Below, piece after piece: positions 21,232 to 34,000 of a stretch of DNA of 64,000 nucleotides (position 1 is its first letter; every line of letters starts with the position of its first letter). This DNA comes from Aphrocallistes beatrix (lineage: Eukaryota > Porifera > Hexactinellida > Sceptrulophora > Aphrocallistidae): positions 1,240,001 through 1,304,000 of the forward strand of contig OY725488.1 in NCBI GenBank assembly GCA_963281255.1, written 5' to 3'. Both the position numbers and the translations under genes were made by a program. The notes below the pieces were generated by a model. That model made no database searches and had not been told where the DNA came from. It was given only the letters and a program-made list of their open reading frames with translations.

Positions 21232-24200
21232 TTAGTTAGCATAACGAAAGTGAGTAAAAACTGCTTCTAATTCGTATATCGATTGAGCCAAGTCCTTCCT
21301 AGCCTTGACAGCCATCCTCTTGGATCCGACCGCATACTTCCTTTTCAGGGTCATCAAGCACTTGTGGATCTTTAAGATGGACGAATGGTGGTAGGTGTGC
21401 ATGAGTGCCATTTGGTCTGGGTAGGCACAGAACTGGATGAGCAGACGAGAGAGGATGCGGACTGTACTCGGCTGGGTGGCGTGGATCTTCTGCAGTACGT
21501 CGGTGATGATTGGAATGCTCTGGCCATGGAGGAATACATCCTTCGAAATTGAAGGCCACTTTGCCAACTGTAAGATGACATCCGCAGCTTTCTCCACACG
21601 TTGTATAATGGACGGACTCCTGACGTTGTTGTCCACTAGCATGTAGAGCACAGTCAAGCCTTCCTGACGCAGTTTGATAGCACAGGACTCTGAGACGTAG
21701 ACTGCCCCCTTCAGTTTGTCGAGGATGTTGTACTTCTGTTCCAGAGAGCGGGCGTTCAGAAGGATGTCGATATACCGGGGGATTTTGTTCCTCAGCTGCT
21801 GGCTGGCCTGTGCTGAGTTCGTAGCTTCATCTAACCGCTGCTTTACATTGAGAAGAGACGTGTTCTGTATTTTCCGACGCACGCAAAGACCTCTATACAT
21901 GGACTGTATTGTAAGCGCAGCTTGCAATTCACGACGAGATTCGAAGAGAAGATTAGTTGAATTGAGGAATGCACGAGAGACAATGTTTTGCACAAAAGAC
22001 TCAAAGGTTTCCAAATTTTGACTCCTTATTTTCCTCTTGAGAGCTGAGGAAGCTTTCTGACGTTGAGCCTTCCAATACCAGCACTGAATGCATCTTGCTG
22101 CTTGAGTGCGGTCAGCCAACACAGTGCTGTGAGAATCCACTAATGAATCCTGGACAATGGAAGTAGCGAGTCTATCTAGGAACAAGCAGTTCTGCTGCTT
22201 CTGGACCATCAATCTCCTGAAAGCTCTCTGGATGAGTATGGTACTCTCCCTCAATGACAGGAAATCTGTACGACATAACGCAGTGGCACGTGAGTTCCTG
22301 AAGGTCTGTTGGAAGAACAGCACTGCAGATTTCTTCTCGATCAATTCTCGGTGATATCGGAGCCTGCAGCTAACCATCCGGTACCAACTCTGGACAGAAA
22401 GAGCAGCTCGGTGGCGCCTCTCTGAAATCAGCTGTTCGAGAGAGTGAAATAGAGCTCGAGAGACAATCTGGCCTGAGAGGAAGTTCAGAGCAGAAACCGA
22501 TCTCTCTACCCTCAGCAGGTACGTTCTGAACGAACGCTGTATCAGGAGAGTTGATCTTTTAAGACGCAAGAACTTCCCTCTAGTGGAGATAGAGATGAGG
22601 TAACTCCTGAACGCTAGCTGTATCCTACGGGCTGCAGTGTCACGTAGCCTCAAAGCATGTAATTCCCTTGCACACCTATGCCTGCGGTAAAACGTTTGAA
22701 TGGTTAGTGCAGCGATCTCTCTTTCCCTTCCAAGGATGTAAACGGCATCCGCTAGCGACTGAGTCACGAATCTGGAAGCTGATACCACCAGGAGCTGTTC
22801 ATTGTCTCGCTTAGCACTTAGGTAGTGCTTGAAGCAACGCTGTATCGCGATGGAGGCGTATTTAATCTCCAAGTATTCTCTCCTGCAGGCGACAACCCTA
22901 GAATGGCTCCTGAAGGCTCGTTGGATGGTGCGAGCAGCAGCTGACCTAGACTCGTGTAAGCGACGGTAATGCCTGACAGAGAGGCGGACGCGGTACCAGG
23001 CTTGGATGAGGAGAGCTGCGTTATTCCGCGCAATCGAGCGAAGAGACTGGGCTAAGGCGAGGTCGGCAATCTGAAATGAAAGAGCCGAGAAGAATTGGTA
23101 ATTACGCTTCCTTTCAAAAACGTTTCTAACCGCAGATTGGAGGAAGACAGCTGATTGTCGCATTAATAGAAACTCGCGTCTGCACGCTTTGGCTGTGATG
23201 AATCGTCGGTAGCGGATCTGTACGGCCGTGGCTGCCCGGATCCTAGACCGGGTAACGGTATTGATCGAGGAGCTTAGAACGCCGTAAACGATACTGCCAG
23301 CCTGAGAATCGAGGAATCGCGCATTGCGAGTTCGTTGAACAAGCTTCTTCCTCGAGCTCTGTTCTCTGTACCAGTACTGGATAGAGGTAGCAGCCGCCTC
23401 ACGCTGGGCAGACACTTCGTGACCAGACTGTATCAGGCTCCTCCCCACCACCTCAAGAGCATACCTCTCAATTCTCTCATTGTTGGAAACTTGTTCCTTC
23501 GCAAGGTCTTCTTGTGATGCATCAGCATTCAGTCTCTCCTGCTCCAGTCTTCTCACCGCTTCAGTGATTACAGAGTTAGCTACCTCGTTAGAAATGCAGA
23601 GCAGAGATATTCCGTTCTTCTTAGCTTTACTATGGTAGCCGCGAAATGAACCTTGAATAAGCGAGACGGAGGATTCGGACATGATGGATTTGATCTTATT
23701 GAGTGCGTGCTGCACACTGCTCTCTCGACGCTGTCTCTCTAGGATTATCTGTGGAGTTGTCTCGTAGAGAGCAGACGCCACCTCATCCTCAAAGAAGGAG
23801 GACACTATCTGGAAACTCAACTCGGAGATGAGAGACTCACGATGCTTAAGAACGCGGAAATTAGCGCGAGCCACGGCTCCTCTGAAATGTGCCTGAATGG
23901 TCGTGGCAGCTTCCGTCTGAGAGTGGAACAGATCCAGCTGTGAGTCATAACTGATCTGATTGATTACGGTCTGCTCCCTAAGCAGCAAGTGGCGCCTGAA
24001 TGCTCTTTGGATGGCGATGGCCGCCCTGATCTCCTCCCTCAGCTCCAGCTGCTGGGCGCACAGGTAGGCCACGTACATGACCACAACCTTCTCGTTAGGA
24101 CCGGTCTGGTGGAAGTCAGAGGAAGGGGGCAAGGATGGGATCCCTCCAAGGGAGGACATCTTGTCGCAGAACAAGTCGAGGTTACTTTTCGCGTCGGCGG

Positions 24201-26412
24201 AAATGAGGTGCTTGGAGAGCAGACACGGGTGGTAGTAGTGCACGATGTAGCAGAGTGCGCGTCCGTCTTGGAAACCGGAAGTGAAGTCAGTGACACGTAG
24301 CCCGAACACATGCCCAATCACGCCGCACCACTCCAGCAGCAGCTGTAAGGTGTCGGAGTCGAATTGACCCCGTTCATCGCTACCAAATAGCTTGAAAGGA
24401 ATGCAATTCTCTTGGATACAGTGTTTAGTGCGGATATAGCTTATCTCGCGGCGAAGCAGCATCTCATCAATCTTCACACTCACGCGGAAATGGAAAATAA
24501 GAGCCCAAATGAGCGACAAAGTCTTCTCTTTATGTCCGATAGAGAGGTCCTTGTTGGTGACGTCCAACGGGAAATGTAGCAACTCTTTGAGTCGGTCTAG
24601 GAAGAGTTTGTTGTTGGCAAGTCTGGGAGTCAGACTGGTGGCGGGAATTCGCAGCTTTTCTGACAGATTCCAGTTCTGCGTCAGCAGTTCAAGCAGGCGG
24701 GAAAGACGAATTCCATCGCGTAGATCTGTCGCTAGGTTGGTGACCTTGTAGTCGAACTCTTCCAGAAAGGATTGCTTGTGCGAGACTTGGTAGCCGAGGT
24801 TGTTGAGGTGTTTCGTGATATCTCCCTCCCCCTGCAAGAAGCTACGCGAGAAGTAGAGAAGCATCTCTCTGGAGCATTTCATGCGGGAATTCTTGAGGAA
24901 GAGACAGGGGTCATGGTCGATCAGTTTCTGCCTCTTGGCCATGTCCAGGAAGAGGACGAGTGCGAAGAACTTGAAGGTGATGTGCTTCCCGATGGCTTGC
25001 TCGTACCCCTTGGTGAATAGGCCGGGGACTTTGCGGTGGGAGAACTTGGAGGAGACGTCTCCTGATGTAACGAGGTTGTTACTCAGGAATTTCTTCAGCA
25101 TCCGCGAGTCCATCTCGTGGGAGACAGGAACGCGACAGGTGAACACCGCTTCCAAGCCCAGTCTCAGCCAGAGGGGGTGGTAGGAGAGGAGAGAGTGAAG
25201 TAGGTCCTCTTTCAGTCCCACGTCCTTCCAGACCGGCCTTTCCGGACGGATCTTGAGACGGGCCTTGTCCACCTCCGCGTGCAGCTGGTAGAGAGTGGCG
25301 GTGAGACCTGCGCCCTTGGACAGCTCCTGCATCTTGTCGCGGAGGCGGAATAGGTACTTCCTCTGCGTGAGGGAGTACTGGGGCTCTGCCTCTGAGGGGG
25401 AGGAGAGGGGAGGGGAGCCTCTGAAGGTTGTGGTGAGGTTGAGGACGGACCGCCGGCTGGCAGGGGAGCCCTCGCACTGGAGGGAAGCGCTGAAGTTGGA
25501 GGAGTCGGGGGGAGTGAGGACGTAGTTGAGCCAGTGGGTAAAAGCGCGGCTCTGTTTCTCCGCCCACTCGCTATCGAACTTCCCCGCTCCTGCGACTGAG
25601 AAGGGGAGCACCTTCTTGGCCCCCTGTCCACCGTTGAGAGGGTGCGGCCTCTTGATGGCGGAGGGTTTCACGAAGGACTGCTCGGTGTTAAGTGGTCGGG
25701 TGACATTCCGGCTCATTGGCGTGGAGGCAATGAATGAGGTAGAGGGGAGAGAGGCGATGCTTGTGTCCCCTGCTGTCTCCAAGAACGCCTGGGAGGGAGT
25801 GGGGGTGGCGAGGGGGTGGAGTTGGATGAGTGGTTTATCAGCACAGGGGGAATTCAGTGTGACAGAGCGGAGCGGAACCCGGAAGCTTGAAGATAGGTTC
25901 TTTGTCACGCCTGCCCCGAACAGGACTCGGCGAGACTTGACTGCTATGTCCTCCACCTTGCCGCTGAGCGAAACCTTGGAGGTGAATTTGCTACCCCACA
26001 TGAAAGTGAGCGAGTAGTAGAGATCTTCTGTGAAGGTCGGAGTCCAGGTTATGTGGAGCAGGGCTGAAGAGTTCGGAGGCAAGTGGTAGATACGACATTT
26101 CGACATCGATGTGTCGCACTCTGAAATGGGAAGACGGATGGTTTCTACCTGTATTGGGCAGTTGGCGGGGGTGTCAGCGAGCAGGGCGGTAAGTGGCTCA
26201 TCTTTTGGGTTGAAAATGTTAAGCTTACAGGATGTTGACTGTCCCAAGCGGCACGTACCCAGGTCTATCTTGGTGGGGGGCTGGAAAGGGACGAAGAGGA
26301 GTTCGTGGTAAGGATCAGAGTCGTCGTGCGAGGGTGTGACAGTAGGACTGAGGAAAGGAAGAAAAAATGTTCCGTTTTGCGTGAAATTGCGAGGAGGGCT
26401 CTGGATAGACAT
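21232..26412 (-). CDS. ASPM: ASPM / abnormal spindle homologue, single exon
   Basis: One uninterrupted frame of 1726 residues. The N-terminal ASH domain (about 36-160) is followed by a Ser/Thr/Pro-rich linker, two calponin-homology domains (about 548-648, with VTNLATDLRDGIRLSRLLELL, and about 685-790, with FQDGRALCYIVHYYHP), about 17 recognisable IQ motifs (about 798-1490, such as IQRAFRRHLL and IQAHFRGAVARANF), and a C-terminal helical armadillo-like region. ASPM binds microtubule minus ends at spindle poles and, through its IQ motifs, calmodulin. It positions the mitotic spindle; this is family knowledge. The length resembles invertebrate Asp (about 1950 aa) more than the human protein (3477 aa, far more IQ repeats). 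The IQ array alternates IQxxFR and IQxWYR versions, suggesting pairwise expansion. No intron, whereas vertebrate ASPM has 28 exons. ATG at 26412. Confidence 0.96.
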   Translation of the reverse strand: MSIQSPPRNFTQNGTFFLPFLSPTVTPSHDDSDPYHELLFVPFQPPTKIDLGTCRLGQSTSCKLNIFNPKDEPLTALLADTPANCPIQVETIRLPISECDTSMSKCRIYHLPPNSSALLHITWTPTFTEDLYYSLTFMWGSKFTSKVSLSGKVEDIAVKSRRVLFGAGVTKNLSSSFRVPLRSVTLNSPCADKPLIQLHPLATPTPSQAFLETAGDTSIASLPSTSFIASTPMSRNVTRPLNTEQSFVKPSAIKRPHPLNGGQGAKKVLPFSVAGAGKFDSEWAEKQSRAFTHWLNYVLTPPDSSNFSASLQCEGSPASRRSVLNLTTTFRGSPPLSSPSEAEPQYSLTQRKYLFRLRDKMQELSKGAGLTATLYQLHAEVDKARLKIRPERPVWKDVGLKEDLLHSLLSYHPLWLRLGLEAVFTCRVPVSHEMDSRMLKKFLSNNLVTSGDVSSKFSHRKVPGLFTKGYEQAIGKHITFKFFALVLFLDMAKRQKLIDHDPCLFLKNSRMKCSREMLLYFSRSFLQGEGDITKHLNNLGYQVSHKQSFLEEFDYKVTNLATDLRDGIRLSRLLELLTQNWNLSEKLRIPATSLTPRLANNKLFLDRLKELLHFPLDVTNKDLSIGHKEKTLSLIWALIFHFRVSVKIDEMLLRREISYIRTKHCIQENCIPFKLFGSDERGQFDSDTLQLLLEWCGVIGHVFGLRVTDFTSGFQDGRALCYIVHYYHPCLLSKHLISADAKSNLDLFCDKMSSLGGIPSLPPSSDFHQTGPNEKVVVMYVAYLCAQQLELREEIRAAIAIQRAFRRHLLLREQTVINQISYDSQLDLFHSQTEAATTIQAHFRGAVARANFRVLKHRESLISELSFQIVSSFFEDEVASALYETTPQIILERQRRESSVQHALNKIKSIMSESSVSLIQGSFRGYHSKAKKNGISLLCISNEVANSVITEAVRRLEQERLNADASQEDLAKEQVSNNERIERYALEVVGRSLIQSGHEVSAQREAAATSIQYWYREQSSRKKLVQRTRNARFLDSQAGSIVYGVLSSSINTVTRSRIRAATAVQIRYRRFITAKACRREFLLMRQSAVFLQSAVRNVFERKRNYQFFSALSFQIADLALAQSLRSIARNNAALLIQAWYRVRLSVRHYRRLHESRSAAARTIQRAFRSHSRVVACRREYLEIKYASIAIQRCFKHYLSAKRDNEQLLVVSASRFVTQSLADAVYILGREREIAALTIQTFYRRHRCARELHALRLRDTAARRIQLAFRSYLISISTRGKFLRLKRSTLLIQRSFRTYLLRVERSVSALNFLSGQIVSRALFHSLEQLISERRHRAALSVQSWYRMVSCRLRYHRELIEKKSAVLFFQQTFRNSRATALCRTDFLSLRESTILIQRAFRRLMVQKQQNCLFLDRLATSIVQDSLVDSHSTVLADRTQAARCIQCWYWKAQRQKASSALKRKIRSQNLETFESFVQNIVSRAFLNSTNLLFESRRELQAALTIQSMYRGLCVRRKIQNTSLLNVKQRLDEATNSAQASQQLRNKIPRYIDILLNARSLEQKYNILDKLKGAVYVSESCAIKLRQEGLTVLYMLVDNNVRSPSIIQRVEKAADVILQLAKWPSISKDVFLHGQSIPIITDVLQKIHATQPSTVRILSRLLIQFCAYPDQMALMHTYHHSSILKIHKCLMTLKRKYAVGSKRMAVKARKDLAQSIYELEAVFTHFRYAN

Positions 26413-28773
26413 GTTGAGATTGAATACTAGTAGTGTAAAATGAAGAATTTAGTGAGACTAGTAAGTCATATAATTATTTATGAGCAATGGAAAATTTGGT
26501 AAGTTGTAGATGGGAAAACTCGCCGGAATTATTGTTAGTAAATGCGCACTTCAAAAGTATGGAATTGTGGGAGAACTTTTCAAATGAGATGATAAGCCTA
26601 ACATATTTCGTTGTGCTTGTGGGTATTTATGGTTGGTTAAGAGGTAAGCCAATTGAAAATAACGTAGGGGAAATCAAAATATAAATTGCATCCTCAATTC
26701 CTCATTAAACTTTGTTGTTTTTGATATTGTATTGCGCTAAGGTTTCCTCGAAATTGGGATGGGATAACTCTGTACTACTACTAATAATAATCATCATTCT
26801 GATCACTTCTATTGAATCATTCTGATCATTAATTACTGGTCAAGAATTCACCAATCAAGTTAGTATTATTCATATTGTATGCTACCAAGTACAAAACTAA
26901 ACTAACAACGCGTAATACGAGTGATTAGTAGAAGCTACTATATCCAGAAATCTACCAAGACAGAACTTACCTCCGACAAGTATGTAAGAAAGATCAAATG
27001 ATTTATTAATAATTCGAAATTAGTACGTAACGTATCACAAAATATAAAGTTTCAATATGCATATAATGTTACATAGCAACCACGTTTTATAGGTCGAGTA
27101 ACTTTGGCGCCTAGAAATTAGCCAATCAAATTCGAGTATTCACTCAATACTGTTGCTTATATTTTAACTAGGGATAAGTGTCATTATTTGGCAAGAATAT
27201 TGTCAAGTTATGCCCATCGGTGTTCAATTAAGATGAAACAGCTCTATTTCGTCTAGATTTATTACTTTCGTACTTATGTCACTGGCAGACAAAGCAATAG
27301 GCAATATTCAACGAAATTGGGAAATTATGAGGTAAAAAGTCAAATATTCCTGGAAAATAATTCGCTTTACTGCTCCTCTGTTATAAATTGAAATTAAAAT
27401 AATTAATTGGTGTTAAAAAGGCACGGAACCAGGGGGCCGGAGTTACTCCCCAACAATGTCTAAGAGGTATAAGAAGGTACACATACGTAGGCGTACTCTA
27501 CTAGTTGACTATATTACCAAAATAAAGTTAAAACAAAGTTCAATTTGTGCGTGTTCTCTAATGAATTATACTATTTATTTACCAGTTTAACGAACAAAAC
27601 AACATAAATTGATTTGCAATAGGAAACTGGGTACTATAGCAGCTGTTTGTTCACCCTCTCAATTACTAAAAGGGTGCTTTTACTCAGATGCAACAAGGCG
27701 ATTCTGAAAATTGGCAAGTTAAATTCGGATAACATTACGAAATTGTGGTTAGCTATTATAAATGTTCATTAGAAATAAAGAAAAGTAAAACAAGTTCAAC
27801 TCTTTAGTAGTGGCCTAGCAGAATTGTTTGTTTACTTTTGAAGTCAACCTATTAATGCCACTTTTACCTGGGGTCTTTTCTATTTATAGTCTGGACCCCA
27901 AATTTATATGGCTTCCCCGCCCAAAATGGCTTAAACAGGAAATGACGCAACACATTCCTGGTATAGGCGGGGTTAATATACGTACACAGCAGCTATAAAT
28001 TGCTTTAGGTTTCGTCTATATTGATTGCTCTTTACAAGTTACTCAGATCTCAACCATGTTAATTGTATACCCTGCTAGCAAGTGCAAGTCCGTCCATTAA
28101 TTAACAAAGCGAATATGGAGAATCCATTATTAATGAGATAATAGTACAGTATATCATGGGCGGATCCAGGGGGATTCATAGGGCGCCCATGATGGTCAGC
28201 AGGTTTTCAAATATTATGCACAATACCTGTGACTCTTTGTGAGTGTGAAGGAACTATCGGCGGACTCAGCCACCCAAGAAGGATGAAGCAAGCTTGTGTT
28301 GTGAAGTGTCAAAGATCAAACATTTTTCTGGGGGCCTGGGCCCCCTATTGTCGCTCCTCTGTGAGCTCCTGTCAAATTCCTGGATCTGCCCCTGTACATT
28401 ATGAACTAAAATAGATCGATTTCCTCATTGTGTTTTTCATTAACGAATATGCTAAATCATCAGGATAAATTCCCTTGAGTTTCGAGGAACAGAAGCACTC
28501 ATTAAGTTGCCACTATCGCCCATAATTCGGAAAATTCATAACAAGCATTTCAATCCTCAATTATGCTTAACGGATGCATAGCCTCTGTGATAAAAATACG
28601 AATATAGTATCTACACGTACCGTATATCTATCTTTTTTTCTTCATTCAATAAATAAGTGACTTGATATTTAATAGTAGAATAATAACCATATGATACAAA
28701 ATCAAATTGAGACGCTCTATAGAAAGCAAGTATCTGATGCTAGCTAAGTGATCGGATGGCAGAAGAGAAGAGA
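26413..28773. other. Gene-poor region between ASPM and TTC21B
   Basis: About 2.3 kb of mostly AT-rich DNA. A hAT-like MITE lies at 28155-28393 (separate entry). A plus-strand frame at 26487-26643 ends at a perfect GTAAGC donor-like site and could be a first exon, but no continuation was recognised. The remainder shows nothing I can name. Confidence 0.45.
28155..28393. mobile_element. hAT-like MITE (GGGGCGGATCCAGG termini)
   Basis: The left end CATGGGCGGATCCAGGGGG and right end CCTGGATCTGCCCCTG are inverted repeats of the common hAT terminal form CAGGGGCGGATCCAGG. The 239-bp interior has no transposase. Flanking octamers CAGTATAT and TACATTAT are similar but not identical, so the duplication is decayed or the ends are off by a base. 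Confidence 0.65.
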
Positions 28774-31032
28774 TCAGATACGAAGAGAAGCCCTTGCCTT
28801 GTCCAGGATCTCTTTGCGTATCTTGGGGTAGTTTGGATAAAGAACTAGCACCTTGTGGCAGATATCTACTGCATCAACGAGGCGCTTAGCCTTCAGGTAG
28901 TTGAAAGCAAGCTTGTACCCAATGTTAGGATTCGTCTGGCTGCCGTGGGACCAAGCCTTCTCATAGGAGTCTGATGCGTCCTTATAGGCCTGCTCCTTCT
29001 CTGAAATGTAGCCGAGGTACTCCCAGGCCTTGGAACAACTCTGGTTGTACTCAAGAGCTTTTTTCAGGAGCTCATTCGAGTAATCAAACTTCCCATTCTG
29101 GATGTAAATGTCGGCTAAAAGAAGCATGGCCTGCTCATAGGAATCCGCTGCCTCGTAGCTCCATGGGAGCTTGCTGACCCGCTTGAGATGGTTCCTGGCA
29201 CGGGGCACCTGCTTCATTACCATCAGTCCTGTGGCACACGCAGACAGGACACCGATGTGCTCTTTCTCTGAGCTGATCATCTCACTCAGGTTTGACACTG
29301 CTTTCTCTAAGTTGCCTCGAGACCTAGCATGGAGGAAATAGCTGTGTAATGGAACCCCCGACGATTGAACTCCACACTAAAATGTACCTTGAAGCGATGA
29401 GTATTAAATTCGATAAAACATCTCTTCGTACTATCATCTCATGAGACTTAGGTTTCATTTCTCTGAGGAGTTTGTCAGCAGTGGTGACACCTTTCATTAC
29501 CATTTCCTGCTGCTTTTCAGACATAGAAGAATCCTCCAGCGTGTCGCCGCCTAAGATCTTGTTGTCAGGATTGATGCAGATAGACACCATCAGTAGAGTG
29601 GCCTTGTCTCCCCATAGCGGGTCTCTCCTCGCCTTGTTCAGCAGCTCCAGAGACAGATTGGGAGAGTGAGTGTACCACTTGAGCAGTCCGGCGCAGTAGT
29701 TCATTCCAGGATCATACACCGCTCGAGAACTCGTCTTCTCGGCTCTCTCCAGCCACTCCCCTGCCTCCTTGATTCTCCCCGCGCGACGCAGGAAGTCAAG
29801 CAGTGCTGCTAAGACCATGTAGTTACCCGGCCTTCTCTGGACATATTCCTGCGATAATAAGTGGATGAAATACGGTATTGAGAAGCATTTCTAATATCTT
29901 GTACTATCGTAATGTATGATAAAATGAGCATATCATACTTGCCATACTTGCAAGTTGGCATGTATGGCATATCGTCAGGTAGGTACACTACAATAAAGAT
30001 CGACCAGGATTCCCGGCAGGGTTGCAGCTAGCAACCCCCTTAACTCCCCCACTTCCTGAAATCCGGGCTAAATCCAATCTTTATTTCCGGTTAAAATGAG
30101 CTCGTTTAACCGAACCAAGAATTATACATATTTGCCTAGAATTATTATTATATTTTTGGTTAGTCATTTAGTGTATATGAGTATCAGCATAAATTCTTTG
30201 TTTCTTTTAAATTTCTTTACTTAACTGTAAGTGGTACATGCATTGATATGATAATAATTCGCTCAACAAAATCAAAATTGTTGGTGGGTAACCTACGTAG
30301 CTCCCATTTTATCGTTTCCGGTGGCTTAAAACTACCAGCTTCTATCTAAAGAGTCAATACTAAAATTAGACTTTGTTATGGAGTTGTCACACTCATCTTT
30401 GGTGGCGCGGCTATGGCTATCAAACCACCAGATTTATCACCAACGGGAATACTAACAAATCAATTAAAGAATCAAACGAATTTCTGAGTTGGGCATGCAT
30501 GTAGTACTTACAGTCAGATGTGCGATTGCTGGGCTTAACTCCTTCTTCCTGAGCATGAGGTGAGCTAGCATGAGCGTGGCCTGCTCATTGTCTTCTTCCT
30601 GTCTCAGCACAGCAGAGCACTGCTGCTGACAGCCGTCGAGTTCTCCATTGGAGAGGAGGGCGCCAGCCAGGGCTAGCCTCACCCCCACTGAGCTCTCGTG
30701 ATAGTACAGAGACTCTTTGTAGTACCTTGTACCAGCGACGTAGTCCAGCATGTCCAATGAGTAGATTTCTCCAAGCTCGAAGCAGATGGAAGCAGCCAGC
30801 TGCTTCTGACGAGACAATGATTCTGGTTTCTCTACTTTAATCTGTTCTATCAGCTGTTGTTGATGCTAAAATGGAGAAATGCTAATAATCAGAGACATAC
30901 TTGTATATTACACACTAGATAGTAACAAACTATGTTATCACACATATGGCGTGATAAATCTCGAGTATTAACGATCTGATGAAGATACTGTGTATATCCA
31001 AGGTCTAATACTGAATGCTCATAAATACTGAT

Positions 31033-31063
<31 letters not shown>

Positions 31064-34000
31064 TATGTAGGTGTACAAATCATTAAACCGTTTCAAAGAA
31101 CGCTTTTACTTGTATATCTCTACCTCCGAAATTGTTCCTATTAACTCTAAAACATGATATCCATGGGCTTGTATACCAGGGAATTATACAGCCCTCTAGA
31201 GATACGCTCCTAATCTCGAACTCATTAATTTTCATACGCCTAAATCGATAAATAACATTATAATATAGGGTAAATTGGGTAATATTCTAAAATTTCACGC
31301 TCCTAAACACTTTCGGGCTTAAAATCATACGCCTAAAGGAGCGTCTCGCGCTCCTAGATAATTCCTTGTTGTATACATCTATATCACTGAATACCATACA
31401 ATCCAATCAAAAGTAATTATAAATAAGAATAACTTTTGTGTGTGGCACACATAGTTTAGGATTGTGAACAGTTAACATGCTGACATCATCTCGAGAGTCA
31501 AGAAAGATGTTTTATCAAAATATTTTCAAGCATTCTTTACAAAATTTCAAATTTTCAGTTAATATACTTTGCATATCTTGGTTAAACGATTTGGTTCCAC
31601 AGATAAGAATATGGTGGGAGATTGAAGGAGGAGGAATTTCATTCTTCAGCAGTTTTTCGTTAATTCTCTGATGATATACAACGTCGTTATATTTCAAAGG
31701 GTGGAGCAACTTGCTTTTTTCCTGTTCATTACTTAGAACATAGACAATTCGGACATTCCAATACTGTGCAAATTCGTCTAAACGGGATTTTAGAAGGATG
31801 TCCTTTGCACAGCGGGATGCATACACTAAAACGAGCCTCGTTTCATCGTCTTCATTCTCCAATACATGCCGCATTATCTGATACATGGGCGCAATTCCTG
31901 TACCACAAGCCAGCATACTCATGTGTTTAACCTGATTGGGTTTATAATCAAACATACCGAAAGGACCTCTCAACTTGACCTTTGAACCGACTCTCCACTC
32001 CCTAACGAGTCTAGACATTCTCCCTTCAGAATACATTTTAATGAGCAAATCCAAACCGCCTACAAACGTCAGATCACTAATAGGTGTGTACGGCCGCGAT
32101 AGAGAGTAGGAGTTATCGTCAGAGGTCGCTTGGACTATGACATGCTGGCCTGGGAGAAGGCCGCACTTAAGATTAAGATCTGGAAAAGCGAGGAAAAAGA
32201 TTGAAACATGACAGTTGACCACATCGATTCGCGTGATGATACAATCAATATAAGAATCTGTTGATAGTGCAGGCTTGTTTGTGGAAATGTTAACTTGTGG
32301 ATCTTGTGGATCTTGGGATGCTTCCCAAATCTTGAGTTCTTGTTCATAGATGTCAAGCACACATGGGGTACAGCCTGATCCACAACAATCACCTGGAGAA
32401 GGAGATTGCGGCCTACTCGGAATGCATCTGTGATCATATTGGCCATCTCTTCTTGCCATGTATTTCTTACAGCAAAAGAAGTTAAATAAAAGAAAAGATA
32501 GAATTTTATATTAATTTGCTTCAAAAAGAAATATATCAGTGACAAAATTCCAAATTGTTCTGTTTTTCGTTTGATTGGTTGCTTAGTGACGAACGCAGTA
32601 ACCGATTCGTAATGAAATCTATGCTCGACAATCGATTTATATAAGAAGTTAGAATATTAAAAGTCAAATATTTAAAAAATATTCACCTGCTTCTCTTCGT
32701 TTAATGGTTAAGATATAATAAATAATTTTAAAAGTTGGAAAATAGCGTGTATGAAAAAACGAAAAAGTATTTGTTACATATTATTGTTAGAAGGAATCTA
32801 CATACAGAGCTGATTTCCGTTTGGGGTGTTGCATTTGTCAGAATATCTATAGAATGCATTTGTCAGACATCCCGTAAGTATTAAAGAAATTAACGGGACG
32901 ATTGGAGGTTTGGATTGATAGGGAACAGGGTCGCTTCAAAGTTTTAAAAACATATATTTTAACAGCCGACTTTAAGAGCGATTCAATATCGTCTGGAGAA
33001 AATTTACGAAATATTTCAAAACAAATAATACATCCTGGAATATCTGACATATGCAAGTGTCTCCTGTATATTAATGAAGTTAAATAATTTGTAAAATGCT
33101 GCTATGCTGAAACTTTGCTGTCCAGCAACTGTCGTTACACAAATGATTACTCTCATAGAATAAAATTGCAATATCTTACTAATCAATATGAAAATATGGT
33201 TGTATGTTTGCAAATTAACACAGAACACTAGACATGTTAAATAAAAACCGTGTATAAACCGCTATGAACTCATTATCAGTCCCTAAAATAGTGAAATATT
33301 TTAAATAGATCCGATTGGACATAGTATAAAAATATAAATGTACAAAGAGGGAAACATTCACCAATTAGACATAAAATAGGGATATATGAAGATAATGTAA
33401 AACATGACTATGTGTTGTCGCACTATGCAATGGCAAGAGAATGGTAAGAAAAGGCTGGTAAGGCATTATTCATTAAGAAAAGGTTAGCCACCAAATTAAA
33501 ACGCAAATATCAAGCTAATATTTACTGCTCCTCTAAGGAATGCAATTGTTCAAAAATCGAAAATATTATATTTCGACCATCTTTTGAATACAGATAAGGG
33601 ATCGGTACTTTCGGAATAACCTAAGCACACTGTGCTCATTGGAATTTCTCTAAAACAGGGGTCTAACCGGTGGGTAATGATCCCCAAGGGGGTAATTTGA
33701 GAAATTCGCGGGGTAATGGAATGAAGTATAGGTAACAGAAAGCACTTAAGATATTTTGGAATATCCACAAGGAAATCGGATAATATTGGAAACAAATTTG
33801 TAAATAATCACTGTGTATACTACTTCTAAGGTAGTAGGTAATACATTAAGATTTCTGACAGATGCAATGAAATTTTCTTAGAATCCAAATACTAGCCAGC
33901 TGTATTTAACAATTAGTTATAAAAAGAACCCCTCGTACCTCGCTTTTTCCTCAATTAATATGTAATCTTAATTCAATCTCTTTGCTTAAATTAATAGATT

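Noticed and set aside
25079-25631. Pro/Ser/Arg-rich minus-strand frames inside ASPM
   Set aside because: Out-of-frame shadows of the ASPM linker and CH-preceding region.
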